Of a stretch of 64,000 bases of DNA, positions 17,398-26,305 are shown piece after piece. The DNA lies in the NCBI RefSeq assembly GCF_016806125.1, contig NZ_CP047166.1:2666001-2730000 (forward strand), written 5' to 3'. This DNA is from Ponticoccus alexandrii (GTDB lineage: Bacteria > Pseudomonadota > Alphaproteobacteria > Rhodobacterales > Rhodobacteraceae). The notes beneath the pieces were generated by a model. The model searched no databases. It worked only from the letters and a program-made list of their open reading frames with translations, and was not told the DNA's origin. The position numbers were made by a program, and so were the translations under genes. The stretch's first letter is position 1, and each line of letters starts with the position of its first letter.

Positions 17398-19194
17398 TCA
17401 ATCAGAGGCCGAGGTGCTCGTGAGCAGCGGCATCTCTCTGTAGTCCGGGTGCACACCCAGAAGTGGCGCGACACGCCTGATCATCTCTGCCGCCACAGGC
17501 ACCGCAGTCCAGCCAGCGGTCCGACGCGGCTTCGGTCCGGAGGTTTCCACCGGCTCGTCCAGCGTCACCACCAGCACATATTTCGGATCATGCGCCGGAA
17601 ACAGAGATGCGAAGGTGGTGATCGTCTTGTCCTTGTAATAGCCGCCGCCACGCTCTTTCGGCTTGTCCGCGGTACCGGTCTTGCCGCCGACGTGATAGCC
17701 TGGCACCTCGCCAAAGCTGGCGGTGCCGTCGGGGTGACTGACCACCAGCCGCAGCATCCGCCGGGCATGGCGCGCCACGTCTTCGCGCATGACGCGGCTG
17801 CCCGCCTGCGGGGCGGATCGCTTCAACAGCGTCGGCTTCACGTAGCGCCCGCCATTTGCGATGGCCGCGTAGCCCGCCGCCAGATGGACCGGCGTCGTCG
17901 ACATGCCGTGGCCGTAGGAGATGGTGACCGTCGAGAGGTCCGTCCAGCGTTTTGGCAGCAAGGGCGCGCCGCCGGCTGCCTCTACCATCTCGACCGGCGG
18001 TGCCACGAACAGCCCCAGCGACTTCAGAAACTCCTGCTGCCGGGCTGGGCCGATGGCCAGGGCCAGCTTGCCTGTCCCCCGGTTCGAGGATTTCACGATG
18101 ACCTTCTCCACCGTGATGGTCTTGTAGTTCTTGCCATTGAATTCGCCGATGCGGTGACCACCGACCTTGAACGGCGGGTTGGTATCGATCAGCGTATCGG
18201 GGCCAACCAGCCCAAGCTCCATCGCCTGTGCCGCGGCGAAGATCTTGTAGGTCGATCCCAGTTCATAGACACCCTGCACCGCACGATTGAACAGCGGGCT
18301 GTCCGAAGGGCTGCCCTCGACCAGCGGGTTGGGCCGGTCGTTCGGATCGAAGTCGGGCAGAGAGACCATGGAGAGGATCTCACCGGTCTGCACGTCCATC
18401 AGCACGCTTGCCGCGCCCTTGGCGTTCATCAGCTTCATACCCGCGTCGAGAATTTCCTCGGCGGCCGCCTGCACCGTCATGTCGATGGACAGCGCCAGAG
18501 GCTGACCCTCGCGCGCCGGGTCGCGCAGGACCTCGTCGAAGTATTTCTCGATGCCCGCGGTGCCGATAACCTCGGCGGAATGCACGCCCTCTTCGCCGAA
18601 GGACGCACCGCCAAGGATGTGCGAGGCGAGGGCGCCGTTTGGGTAAAGCCGCATCTCGCGCGGGCCGAACAGCAGCCCCGGCTCGCCGATGTCATGGACC
18701 GCCTGCATCTGCTCGGGACTGATCTTCTTACGGATCCACAGGAACTTGCGCTTGGGGTCCTCGAAACGCTTCAGCAGTCGCGGGCCGTCGAGGTCGGGGA
18801 AGATCTTCACCAGTTCCTCGACCGTGCGGGCCTTCTGGTAGATCTGCCCCGGATGCGCATAAAGCGAATGCGTCGACATATTGGTGGCCAGAAGCCGCCC
18901 CTGCCGGTCGACGATGTCGGCGCGGCTGGCAATGATCGAGTTGCCCGAAGTCGCGGCGCGCGGCTCTGACGGCTCGGAGGCCGAAAGCATGCCCATGCGG
19001 GCGCCGACCACGCCGAAGGCACCGAAGAACATAACCGCCAGCACCAGCAGGCGCCCTTCTGCCCGCATCCGCGCCCGGTCGCGCATCTGCTCGTGGCGGA
19101 TGCGCCGGTTCTCGCGTTCGATGGCGTCGGGGTTCTCGCCCTTCTGGCGGGCTTCGAGGATGCGCGCCAGCGGGCGCAGCGGGGTGCGGGTCAT
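17398..19194 (-). CDS. ftsI: Penicillin-binding protein 3, septal peptidoglycan transpeptidase
   Basis: A 598-residue class B PBP: basic cytoplasmic tail, one membrane helix near residues 48-70, a dimerisation/pedestal domain and a transpeptidase domain. The active-site motifs are STYK (Ser314-Lys317), SSN (369-371) and KTG (505-507). It crosslinks peptidoglycan at the division septum together with FtsW. The GTG/ATG region upstream is open, but the ATG at 19194 overlaps the ftsL stop by 4 bp (ATGA), which decides the start. Confidence 0.94.
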   Translation of the reverse strand: MTRTPLRPLARILEARQKGENPDAIERENRRIRHEQMRDRARMRAEGRLLVLAVMFFGAFGVVGARMGMLSASEPSEPRAATSGNSIIASRADIVDRQGRLLATNMSTHSLYAHPGQIYQKARTVEELVKIFPDLDGPRLLKRFEDPKRKFLWIRKKISPEQMQAVHDIGEPGLLFGPREMRLYPNGALASHILGGASFGEEGVHSAEVIGTAGIEKYFDEVLRDPAREGQPLALSIDMTVQAAAEEILDAGMKLMNAKGAASVLMDVQTGEILSMVSLPDFDPNDRPNPLVEGSPSDSPLFNRAVQGVYELGSTYKIFAAAQAMELGLVGPDTLIDTNPPFKVGGHRIGEFNGKNYKTITVEKVIVKSSNRGTGKLALAIGPARQQEFLKSLGLFVAPPVEMVEAAGGAPLLPKRWTDLSTVTISYGHGMSTTPVHLAAGYAAIANGGRYVKPTLLKRSAPQAGSRVMREDVARHARRMLRLVVSHPDGTASFGEVPGYHVGGKTGTADKPKERGGGYYKDKTITTFASLFPAHDPKYVLVVTLDEPVETSGPKPRRTAGWTAVPVAAEMIRRVAPLLGVHPDYREMPLLTSTSASD

Positions 19195-19538
19195 GGCTGC
19201 TGTGCTCCTGCGCTGGTCACATCGATCGGCTCTGTCAGGTCGATCACGTCCGGGATCGGTTCCGGCACGTTGGCGATCAGGTCGAACTGGTCGGGAATCA
19301 GCGGCAGCAGGCCCAGACGGTCGAAGTTCAGCTCGGCGAGGTCGCTCAGCCGGTCTGGGCGGTTCAGGTAGGCCCATTCCGCCTTCAGGATGGCCACGCG
19401 TTCGCGCGCCGCGCCGATCTCGCGGCGCAGGGAATCGACGCGGTCCAGCTCGGCCTGCGTGCTGTAGTTCTCGTGGTAGGCCCAGTAGCCGGAACCGATC
19501 ACGGCAAGGGCCGCCAGAATGAACAGAACGCTGCGCAC
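19191..19538 (-). CDS. ftsL: Cell division protein FtsL
   Basis: A 115-residue bitopic protein: short cytoplasmic start, one helix (about residues 3-21) and a heptad-like periplasmic coiled coil (about 25-60), then a Pro-rich tail. FtsL pairs with FtsB and FtsQ and activates FtsWI at the septum. Assignment rests on size, layout and the position between rsmH and ftsI. The start is GTG with GAGGAG upstream; the gap from rsmH is 2 bp and the end overlaps ftsI by 4 bp. Confidence 0.85.
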   Translation of the reverse strand: MRSVLFILAALAVIGSGYWAYHENYSTQAELDRVDSLRREIGAARERVAILKAEWAYLNRPDRLSDLAELNFDRLGLLPLIPDQFDLIANVPEPIPDVIDLTEPIDVTSAGAQQP

Positions 19539-19540
19539 GG

Positions 19541-20515
19541 CTATCTCCTCTTCAGGCCCAGACTGGGCATGTCGATCTCGGTGGCTTCGATGGCCTCGGC
19601 GGGCAGACCGGTGCGGACCGCGACCCGCAGCTTGGCCGACCGCGCACGCGGGTTGCGCTTCAGCTCGTCCTCGCGCGGACCCACGGCCTTGCGGGTCAGG
19701 ATGCGGAAGGGTGCGGTCTCTTCGGGTGTCTCACTGGCGTAGCGGTTGACGCGGGTCTTGCGCTCTCCATGGGCCTGCAGGAACCGCTTCACCATGCGAT
19801 CCTCGATGCTGTGGAAGGTCACGACCGCCAGCCGCCCGCCGGGCTTCAGGACGCGCTCGGCGGCCATGAGCCCCTGCCACAGCGCCTCGTACTCGCCGTT
19901 GACCGCGATGCGCAGCGCCTGAAAAGAGCGCGTGGCCGCATGGGCCTGCCCCGGCTTGGTGCGCCCGATGGCGCGCTCGATCACCTCGGCCAGCGCCAGA
20001 GTGGTGGTGAAGGGCCGGTGTTCCACGATCCGCCGTGCGATGCGGCGCGACTGCCGTTCTTCGCCGAAGATATAAAGGATGTCTGCCAGTTCGCCTTCCT
20101 CGGCGGAATTGACCACATCTGCGGCGGTCGGCCCATCCTGCCCCATCCGCATGTCGAGCGGCCCGTCGCGCATGAAGGAAAAGCCCCGCTCTGCCCGGTC
20201 GAGCTGCATGGACGAGACGCCGAGGTCCAGCACCACGCCATCCACGCCCTCTGCATGGGCATCCATATTGGCAAAGTTGTCCTGCACCAGCACCAGCCGC
20301 TCGCCCCAGACCCCGCCCCATTCGGCGGCGATCTGATGCGCCAGCGGGTCGCGGTCGATGCCGATCACCCGCTCCGCGCCGGCCTCGAGCAGGCCGCGCG
20401 TGTAGCCGCCCGCGCCCAGCGTACCGTCGATCCACGTTCCCTCCACGGGGGCCACGGCCTCCAGCAGCGGCTCCAGCAGGACGGGAACATGGGGGCCTTT
20501 CGCTCCCTCGACCAT
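19541..20515 (-). CDS. rsmH: 16S rRNA (cytosine(1402)-N(4))-methyltransferase
   Basis: A 324-residue SAM-dependent methyltransferase (MraW/RsmH) that modifies C1402 of 16S rRNA. Family features include [12 protein letters not shown] at the start, the SAM loop [12 protein letters not shown], the [10 protein letters not shown] motif and the [10 protein letters not shown] segment near the C-terminus. GTG (20518) and ATG (20515) are adjacent; ATG is better spaced from GAGGAGG and overlaps the mraZ stop. It is the second gene of the dcw operon. Confidence 0.94.
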   Translation of the reverse strand: MVEGAKGPHVPVLLEPLLEAVAPVEGTWIDGTLGAGGYTRGLLEAGAERVIGIDRDPLAHQIAAEWGGVWGERLVLVQDNFANMDAHAEGVDGVVLDLGVSSMQLDRAERGFSFMRDGPLDMRMGQDGPTAADVVNSAEEGELADILYIFGEERQSRRIARRIVEHRPFTTTLALAEVIERAIGRTKPGQAHAATRSFQALRIAVNGEYEALWQGLMAAERVLKPGGRLAVVTFHSIEDRMVKRFLQAHGERKTRVNRYASETPEETAPFRILTRKAVGPREDELKRNPRARSAKLRVAVRTGLPAEAIEATEIDMPSLGLKRR

Positions 20516-21033
20516 CACGCCTCCTCGCCGGAGTCGTCGTCGTCATCCAGCAGGGTCAGCGGATCGAAGTCCTCGCCCTGCTCTTCGAGGTATTCCTCGG
20601 TGGCGGCAACTTCGGCATCATAGGCCTCGGGCGACCAGATCTGGAAGGTGTCGGCGGTGCCCGCGAACTGCGCGGTGCCATCCAGCCCGATCTTGTCGCG
20701 CAGGCGCGCGGGGATGACGATGCGTCCGGTCTCGTCGACATTGGTGGTCATGGACTGCGAGAGGAACAGAAGCTCAAGCGCGCGGCGCTGCGCGCTGCCC
20801 CGCTTCTTCTTCGAAATCTTGGCCTCGACCTCTTCCATTTCCTCGATCGTATAGCATTCGAGGAACTTGCGGCGACCGTCGCCGTAGACGATCACGAAGT
20901 TCGGGTTGAGCCCCTCGGTCCAGTCCGGGTCGCCTTTCTCGAGGACACGGCGAAACGGCGCGGGAATGCTGACCCGCCCCTTACCGTCCACCTTGTTGGT
21001 GAACTCGCCCCTGAACCTCAGCCTGCGGCCCAC
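20515..21033 (-). CDS. mraZ: Transcriptional regulator MraZ
   Basis: The 172-residue protein has two tandem SpoVT/AbrB-like MraZ units, each with a D-x-x-x-R motif ([10 protein letters not shown] near residue 13 and [10 protein letters not shown] near residue 95). MraZ forms a ring and binds repeated TGGGA-like boxes in its own promoter, repressing the dcw operon in E. coli. The start is GTG with GGAGGG directly upstream. The C-terminal 20 residues are very acidic. Several TGGGA repeats lie upstream at 21311-21729, fitting autoregulation. Confidence 0.93.
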   Translation of the reverse strand: MGRRLRFRGEFTNKVDGKGRVSIPAPFRRVLEKGDPDWTEGLNPNFVIVYGDGRRKFLECYTIEEMEEVEAKISKKKRGSAQRRALELLFLSQSMTTNVDETGRIVIPARLRDKIGLDGTAQFAGTADTFQIWSPEAYDAEVAATEEYLEEQGEDFDPLTLLDDDDDSGEEA

Positions 21034-21061
21034 TGTCCCTCCGGCCTTTCGCGACCCCCTG

Positions 21062-21110
21062 AAAACGTAAAAGCGGCGGGTTGATCAGCTGCCATTGATC
21101 AACCCGCCGC
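21062..21110 (-). terminator. Terminator-like hairpin in the mraZ leader, candidate attenuator
   Basis: A perfect 15-bp stem (GCGGCGGGTTGATCA and its complement) with an 8-nt loop is followed on the minus strand by TTTTACGTTTT. It ends about 30 nt before the mraZ start codon, so any transcript starting in the AT-rich region upstream must pass through it. On the plus strand no T-run follows. Confidence 0.65.
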
Positions 21111-21310
21111 GTGACCCGCCAAGCGGGTGTCTCCGACTGCGCGCGCCACCTGGGGGGATGTCTGCTCGCCCGCGCGCCGGATCCTTTGTTGTCACCGAAA
21201 GAGAGGCGAATGCCTGTATGAAACCTGCTCTTTTATTGTTCTGGTGTTCGGTGCGGGGCTTGTTTTGTTATCCCCTTGTCCGTCCCTCTTTCGATGAACA
21301 AGGGATGCCA

Positions 21311-21729
21311 TGGGAATTCATGGGTGACAACAGTTTTCTTCGGTACAAAGCCACCACCCGTTGCCTCACTGTGGCACAATTATCAACATTTTTCAGTGAT
21401 TTTGTCCACAGACACACAACAAAATGTGCAGCGATGAGACATCCATGCCTAGATGTTGATGAAGCTTATTCTTTAAAAAAGTTCCATGATTTCCCAGACA
21501 AGGTCCCATGTCGGGGGCAGATCAACCAGAACGCTGCAAGCGCGATGCCGCACGCAGCAAAGGCTTACCGAGTTATCCACAGTATTTCACGTCAAATCGG
21601 CGTCAGCGAATCGGATCGGCAGGGCTTTGCCACCGCCGGTGGCCGTTTTTTCCACAAGATCCATGAATTCCCATACCCGAGGAGGAGCCGCATCCCATGG
21701 TTTCCCACGCGGCCTCCCATGATTTCCCA
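21311..21729 (-). promoter_or_regulatory. Repeated TGGGA boxes upstream of mraZ, candidate MraZ operator
   Basis: On the mraZ coding strand four TGGGA boxes occupy 21693-21729 with spacers of 5, 7 and 5 bp, another pair spaced by 7 bp lies at 21492-21508, and a single box at 21669. On the plus strand TGGGA-5-TGGGT occurs at 21311-21325. MraZ in E. coli binds TGGG-type boxes at a 10-bp period, which the 5-bp spacers reproduce. The nearest pair is about 280 bp from the start codon, so the promoter position remains unclear. Confidence 0.55.
21380..21656 (+). promoter_or_regulatory. Cluster of DnaA-box-like motifs in AT-rich DNA
   Basis: All on the plus strand: TTATCAACA (21380), TTGTCCACA (21402), TTATCCACA (21573, exact strong E. 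coli box) and TTTTCCACA (21648, fits TTWTNCACA). Between them 21421-21480 is only 35% G+C and includes TTTAAAAAA. The cluster lies in the divergent mraZ-tatD gap. It may tie dcw expression to DnaA, or be origin-like; neither is shown. Confidence 0.5.
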
Positions 21730-21885
21730 ACCGGCACTTCGGCGGCGCCTCAACCGCGCTCAGGCAACCGGTGCGCCCTGAGCGCGCGACACCGGCAGAC
21801 CCGCCCCACCGCCCCAAGCGGCGCCCCCTGCCATGGCGAGACCGCGGAAGCCGTCCGAAGGAACACCGCCCCCGCTTGCACTTCC

Positions 21886-21908
21886 CCCGGGTATCCCCGA
21901 TACCCGGG
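21886..21908. promoter_or_regulatory. Perfect 10-bp hairpin next to the tatD ribosome site
   Basis: CCCGGGTATC and its exact complement GATACCCGGG flank a 3-nt loop, ending 17 nt before the tatD ATG and just before its GAAGGAG site. No T-run follows. It could be a protein-binding palindrome or a leader structure. Confidence 0.4.
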
Positions 21909-21925
21909 CCAATGAAGGAGCGGAC

Positions 21926-22729
21926 ATGACCGAAAGCCCCGTCACCGACAGCCACTGCCACCTCGACTTCCCGGACTTCGACGCAGAACGCGCCGAGGTG
22001 ATCGACCGCGCCCTTGCGGCGGGCGTCCACCGCATGGTGACGATCTGCACCCGCCTGCGCGCCGAGCCGCAGGTCCGGGCTATCGCAGAGGCCCATGCGC
22101 CGGTCTTCTACGCAGCGGGCACCCATCCGATGAGCGTCGCCGAAGAGCCCATGGCCACGGTCGACCAGCTTGTTGCCCTGTCGCAGCATCCCAAGTTCGT
22201 CGGCATCGGAGAGACCGGTCTCGACTATCACTACACCTCGGACAGCGCCGAGGCGCAGAAGGTCTCGCTGAAGGTGCATATCGCGGCGGCGCAGGAAACC
22301 GGGCTGCCGCTGATCATCCACGCGCGCGACGCGGACGAAGACATGGCGACGATCCTGACGGAAGCCTACCGCGCGCGGCCCTATACCTGCGTGATGCACT
22401 GCTTCTCTTCCTCCGCGGCGCTGGCACGCGCGGCGCTCGACCTCGGGTTCTACCTGTCGATGTCGGGGATCGGGGCCTTTCCCCGCTCGAAAGAGCTGCG
22501 CGCGATCTTTGCCGAGGCGCCGCGCGACCGCATCCTTGTCGAGACCGACAGCCCCTATCTCGCGCCCCCGCCCCATCGCGGCAAGCGCAACGAACCGGCC
22601 TATGTGGTGCATACGGCGCGGGTGGCGGCAGAGACGCTGGGGCTCGACTTCCCCGCCTTCGCCCGGCAGAGCGAGGAGAACTTCGAACGCCTCTTCTCCA
22701 AGGCCGCCGCATGGAGCCTCCCGGCATGA
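21926..22729 (+). CDS. TatD-family metal-dependent hydrolase
   Basis: A 267-residue TIM-barrel hydrolase with the HCH metal motif in TDSHCHLDF near residue 10, GIGETGLDYH (metal-bridging Glu), IHARDA, HCFS and the C-terminal ETDSPYLAP motif. TatD enzymes act as metal-dependent 3'-5' exonucleases or related phosphoesterases; the in vivo role is uncertain. GAAGGAG precedes the ATG. In relatives it follows tmk and holB, but here it starts a transcript opposite mraZ. An MBL-fold gene follows 58 bp downstream. Confidence 0.88.
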   Translation: MTESPVTDSHCHLDFPDFDAERAEVIDRALAAGVHRMVTICTRLRAEPQVRAIAEAHAPVFYAAGTHPMSVAEEPMATVDQLVALSQHPKFVGIGETGLDYHYTSDSAEAQKVSLKVHIAAAQETGLPLIIHARDADEDMATILTEAYRARPYTCVMHCFSSSAALARAALDLGFYLSMSGIGAFPRSKELRAIFAEAPRDRILVETDSPYLAPPPHRGKRNEPAYVVHTARVAAETLGLDFPAFARQSEENFERLFSKAAAWSLPA

Positions 22730-22787
22730 TCCGCCTCACCGGGCTTGCCGAACGTCGCGGCCCTGCCCAAGACCAAAGGTCCCGCCA

Positions 22788-23588
22788 ATGACCGCCACGC
22801 TGCGCTTCACCATCCTCGGCTGCGGCTCCTCGGGCGGCGTGCCGCGCCTTGGGGGCCACTGGGGTGACTGCGACCCGGAAAACCCGAAGAACCGCCGCCG
22901 CCGCTGCGCACTGCTGGTCGAACGGGAAACCAGCGCGGGCACGACCCGCGTGCTGATCGACACCGGCCCGGACATGCGGGCACAACTGCTGGACTCCGGG
23001 GTCGGACATCTGGATGCGGTGGCCTGGACCCATGCCCATGCCGACCACGTCCACGGCCTCGACGATCTGCGCCAGATCGTCTTCAATACCCGCGAGCGCC
23101 TGAACGTCTGGGCGGACGGCGACACCCAAACCAGCCTGCTGTCGCGCTTCGGCTACGCCTTCGTGCAGCCCGAAGGCTCTCCCTATCCGCCGATCCTGAA
23201 CCTGCACACCATCGACGGCCCCTTCACCGTTGATGGTGCGGGCGGGCCGGTGACCCTGACACCGTTCGAGGTGAACCACGGCAGCATCGACGCGCTGGGG
23301 TTCCGCATCGCCGATCTGGCCTACCTGCCGGACGTGGCAAAGATGTCCGACGCCGCATGGGCCCATCTCGAAAACCTCGACTGCTGGATCCTCGACGCCC
23401 TGCGTCGCAAGCCGCATCCCACCCATGCGCACCTCGACCTCGCGCTGGAGTGGATCGCCCGCGCCGCGCCGCGCCGTGCCGTACTGACCAACATGCACAT
23501 CGACCTCGATTACGCGGCCGTGGACGCAGAGACCCCCGCCAATGTCACCCCGGCCTACGACGGCATGGTGCTGAGCTATGCGGACTGA
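22788..23588 (+). CDS. MBL-fold metallohydrolase, PhnP-like
   Basis: A 266-residue metallo-beta-lactamase fold protein. The start LGCGSSGGVPRLG is typical of the PhnP/RNase Z-like branch, and THAHADHVHGLDD is the metal-binding HxHxDH motif. PhnP cleaves cyclic phosphodiesters, but no phosphonate genes are nearby, so the substrate is unknown. It follows tatD by 58 bp on the same strand and probably shares its transcript; this pairing is common in alphaproteobacteria. Confidence 0.85.
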   Translation: MTATLRFTILGCGSSGGVPRLGGHWGDCDPENPKNRRRRCALLVERETSAGTTRVLIDTGPDMRAQLLDSGVGHLDAVAWTHAHADHVHGLDDLRQIVFNTRERLNVWADGDTQTSLLSRFGYAFVQPEGSPYPPILNLHTIDGPFTVDGAGGPVTLTPFEVNHGSIDALGFRIADLAYLPDVAKMSDAAWAHLENLDCWILDALRRKPHPTHAHLDLALEWIARAAPRRAVLTNMHIDLDYAAVDAETPANVTPAYDGMVLSYAD

Positions 23589-23897
23589 CCGGCTGACACG
23601 CCCCGGCGCGCCGAGGCGCCGCGCCCCCCGGCCCGGCCGAACGGCCCCGGCGTGCCAAGGGACAGAGATCGCAAAGCCCTGCCCCCGCGCCGCCCACCAC
23701 CGAAGCGCAGGTAGCCGAAGCCTGGTCCCCGCCCGCCGCCCCAACCTTGTACGGGACAGCGCAAGTGTCCCTGCAATGCCCCTATCCGCGAAGGCACACC
23801 CCATGCTTCTTCTTGGTCCAAATACCTTCGCACCCGGCCGCCACCCGCGCGCCACCTGCTCAGACACGAGACCGTCACTGCCCAGGGCCTCCCACCC
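23589..23897. other. Intergenic stretch with repeat copy D
   Basis: A GC-rich gap between the MBL-fold gene and the AEC transporter. CTTCTTCTTGGTC followed by CAAATACCTTCG (23806-23830) matches the dispersed repeat core without its G-rich hairpin. Nothing else was recognised. Confidence 0.5.
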
Positions 23898-24833
23898 ATG
23901 CAGGGGCTGATCGACGTCATCCTCCCGGTCTTCCTTGTGATCGGGGCCGGTTACCTCGCGGTCTGGCGCCGCATCGTCTCGGACGCGGCGGTGGACGGCA
24001 TCATGTCCTATGCCACCGGTTTCGCCGTTCCCTGCCTGCTCTTTCGGGCCATTTCCAACCTGCACCTCGAAGAGGCCTTCGATCCCTGGATCCTGGTCAG
24101 CTTCTACACCGGTTCGATCGCGGCCTTCGCCGCCGGGCTGCTGGGCGCGCGCTACGCCTTCGCGCGCTCGTGGGAGGATTCGGTGGCCATCGGCTTCTGC
24201 TGCCTCTTCGCCAACTCGCTGCTCATGGGGCTGGCCATCACCGAACGTGCCTATGGCCCGGACGCGCTGCAGGCCAACTACCTGATCGTCTCGATCCACG
24301 CCCCGCTGTGCTACGCCATTGGCATCACGGCGATGGAACTGGTGCGGGCAAAGGCTTCGGGCGCCTCGCTGCGCAGCCTGCCCGCCAAGGTCGGCCGCGC
24401 GATCTTCCGCAACGCGCTGGTGATCGGCATCCTGCTCGGGGCGCTGGCGAACCTTGTGGGCCTGAGCCTGCCCGGCCCGGTCGCCGAGGCGCTGGACATG
24501 GTGGTGCGCACGGCGCTGCCGGTGGCGCTCTTCGCCATCGGCGGGGTGCTGTGCCGCTACAAGCCCGAGGGCGACACGCGGTTGATCGCCATGGTCTGCG
24601 TGATATCTCTGCTGATGCACCCGGCGATCACATGGGGCATGGGATCGCTGACGGGCATCTCGACAGAGGCCTTCCGCTCGGCGGTGCTGACCGCTTCCAT
24701 GGCACCGGGGGTGAACGCCTATGTCTTCGCCAACATGTACGGCACCGCAAAGCGCGTCGCGGCGACAAGCGTGCTGGTGGCCACGGGACTGTCGGTCGCC
24801 ACCGCCTGGCTCTGGCTGACGCTGCTGCCATAA
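23898..24833 (+). CDS. AEC family transporter
   Basis: A 311-residue membrane protein with about ten hydrophobic helices arranged as two halves, as in the auxin efflux carrier family (PF03547). The N-terminal VFLVIGAGYLAVWRRIVS and the C-terminal SVLVATGLSVATAWLWLTLL are typical. Bacterial members move small carboxylates such as malate or malonate; the substrate cannot be told. The ATG lies shortly after a weak GGGCCT-type site. It stands alone between two gaps. Confidence 0.82.
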   Translation: MQGLIDVILPVFLVIGAGYLAVWRRIVSDAAVDGIMSYATGFAVPCLLFRAISNLHLEEAFDPWILVSFYTGSIAAFAAGLLGARYAFARSWEDSVAIGFCCLFANSLLMGLAITERAYGPDALQANYLIVSIHAPLCYAIGITAMELVRAKASGASLRSLPAKVGRAIFRNALVIGILLGALANLVGLSLPGPVAEALDMVVRTALPVALFAIGGVLCRYKPEGDTRLIAMVCVISLLMHPAITWGMGSLTGISTEAFRSAVLTASMAPGVNAYVFANMYGTAKRVAATSVLVATGLSVATAWLWLTLLP

Positions 24834-25277
24834 CGGGACGGCCCCGCCCTCGCGCCCCGGACCGGACGGGCCCGCGACACGGCCTGAAAGACCACGCCCC
24901 TCCGATCTCGCCGCGCTCTGAAATGATCGTCCTTTCCTCCGGGTCAGCGAAGCGGAGCAAAAGTACACCTGGCCGAAACGGATATCCCCGCTCAGACGCC
25001 CCAAAGAACCGCTGCCTTCGCTTCGAGACAACCTGACAGGCTGACTGCTGGCCAGACCGGTCCATTGGTGTTTTGCGACCGCTTGCCAGTCTCTGCTCAG
25101 GCGGCGGAAACCCGAGCCCGCTCACCCCACCCCACAGCGTCCGCAGGGGACAAGCCCCCGCCTCTCCGCCCGCATCCTCCACGGGACGGTGGGCGGGGCG
25201 AGGTCGCGCGCAGCGAGACCAGCGCCCGCCCCCGTCCGCGCTGGACGCCGCCCCGATCCCTCTCTAGGCTCCGCGCC
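24834..25277. other. 444-bp gap without a supported gene
   Basis: Between the AEC and EamA transporter genes. The composition is mixed, with a slightly lower-GC part around 24910-25090 that could contain the promoter of the downstream gene. I saw no hairpin with a U-run, no repeat copy and no convincing ORF. Confidence 0.4.
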
Positions 25278-26207
25278 ATGGCTACGGATCGTCCCCTTCT
25301 CGGTATCGCCCTCATGCTGGGCTTCTGCATGCTGGCCCCGCTGGGCGACGCGCTGGCGAAACTGCTGGGGCCCGAGATGGCCGTGGGGCAACTGGTCTTC
25401 CTGCGCTTCGCCTTTCAGGCCGGGCTGCTGCTGCCCCTGACCCTGCTGACCCGGCGCCCCCTGCGCATGACCCGCCGCGTCGCCGCCCTCGTGGCGCTGC
25501 GCACGATCCTGCATATCCTCGGCATCGGGCTGGTCTTCACCGCTCTGCTTTACCTGCCGCTCGCCGATGCCATCGCCATCGCCTATGTCATGCCCTTCAT
25601 CGCGCTGCTGCTGGGGCACTGGATCTTCGGCGAAACGGTTGGCCCGCGCCGCCTGATCGCCTGTGCCGTGGGTTTCGCAGGCACGCTGATGGTCGTGCAG
25701 CCCGCCTTCGCCGAGGTCGGCTGGCCCGCGCTACTGCCACTGGGCGTGGCCCTGGTCTTCGCGCTCTTCATGCTGACCACCCGCGCCATCGCCCCCAGCA
25801 CCGATGCGATTGCCATGCAGGCGGTCTCGGCGCTCCTGGCGCTGGCGCTGACCGGCCCCGCGCTGCTTCTGTTCAGCGATACGCCGGGCCTCGGCTGGAT
25901 TGCGCCCTCGGCAGATGGCTGGACCCTGATTGCCGCCATGGGCTGCGCTGGCACCTTCGCCCATCTGCTGATGACATGGTCGTTGCGCTATGCCCCCACG
26001 GCAACGCTTGCGCCCATGCAATACCTCGAGATCCCCTTCGCCACCGCCATTGGCCTTCTGCTCTTCGACGACCTGCCCGGGCCGCTCGCAACGCTGGGCA
26101 TCGCCGTCACCATGGGCTCGGGCCTCTACGTGATCCTGCGAGAGCACCGCGACGCCCGCGCCCGCCCGGTGCCCAAGCCGATCCACAGCGGCACTCCGCC
26201 GGCCTGA
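25278..26207 (+). CDS. EamA-domain (DMT superfamily) transporter
   Basis: A 309-residue protein with ten hydrophobic helices in two EamA repeats, the layout of RhaT/RarD/YdcZ-type drug or metabolite transporters. FCMLAPLGDALAKLLG at the start and GETVGPRRLIACAVGFAGTL at the end of the first repeat are characteristic. The substrate is unknown. The ATG at 25278 begins immediately before the first helix; the frame upstream is Arg/Pro-rich and non-coding in character. Confidence 0.85.
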   Translation: MATDRPLLGIALMLGFCMLAPLGDALAKLLGPEMAVGQLVFLRFAFQAGLLLPLTLLTRRPLRMTRRVAALVALRTILHILGIGLVFTALLYLPLADAIAIAYVMPFIALLLGHWIFGETVGPRRLIACAVGFAGTLMVVQPAFAEVGWPALLPLGVALVFALFMLTTRAIAPSTDAIAMQAVSALLALALTGPALLLFSDTPGLGWIAPSADGWTLIAAMGCAGTFAHLLMTWSLRYAPTATLAPMQYLEIPFATAIGLLLFDDLPGPLATLGIAVTMGSGLYVILREHRDARARPVPKPIHSGTPPA

Positions 26208-26305
26208 GCCACCGCGCCCCCAAGCGGCCCGACCGGTACGGGCGCAGGCCCTGCACGCGGCCCCGCGTAGGAAATCGCGCCCTCAGCGCCGACCCCGGCC
26301 AACCG

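Larger units (their letters stand above)
21034..21925. other. 892-bp divergent control region between mraZ and tatD
   Basis: This is the longest non-coding gap that is not a decayed gene. It holds, from left to right, the mraZ ribosome site, the leader hairpin, an AT-rich stretch (about 21181-21660) with TGGGA and DnaA-box-like motifs, a GC-rich 3' part and a hairpin before tatD. Short open frames inside it lack ribosome sites and family resemblance and are not called. Confidence 0.6.

Noticed and set aside
21095-21781. A 228-codon open frame crossing the mraZ-tatD control region
   Set aside because: It has no ribosome site or family resemblance, crosses several regulatory motifs and has mixed codon use.
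22314-25031. A 905-codon minus-strand open frame over tatD, the MBL-fold gene and the AEC transporter
   Set aside because: It overlaps three recognisable genes on the plus strand and has low-complexity Arg/Gly-rich sequence typical of antisense frames in GC-rich DNA.
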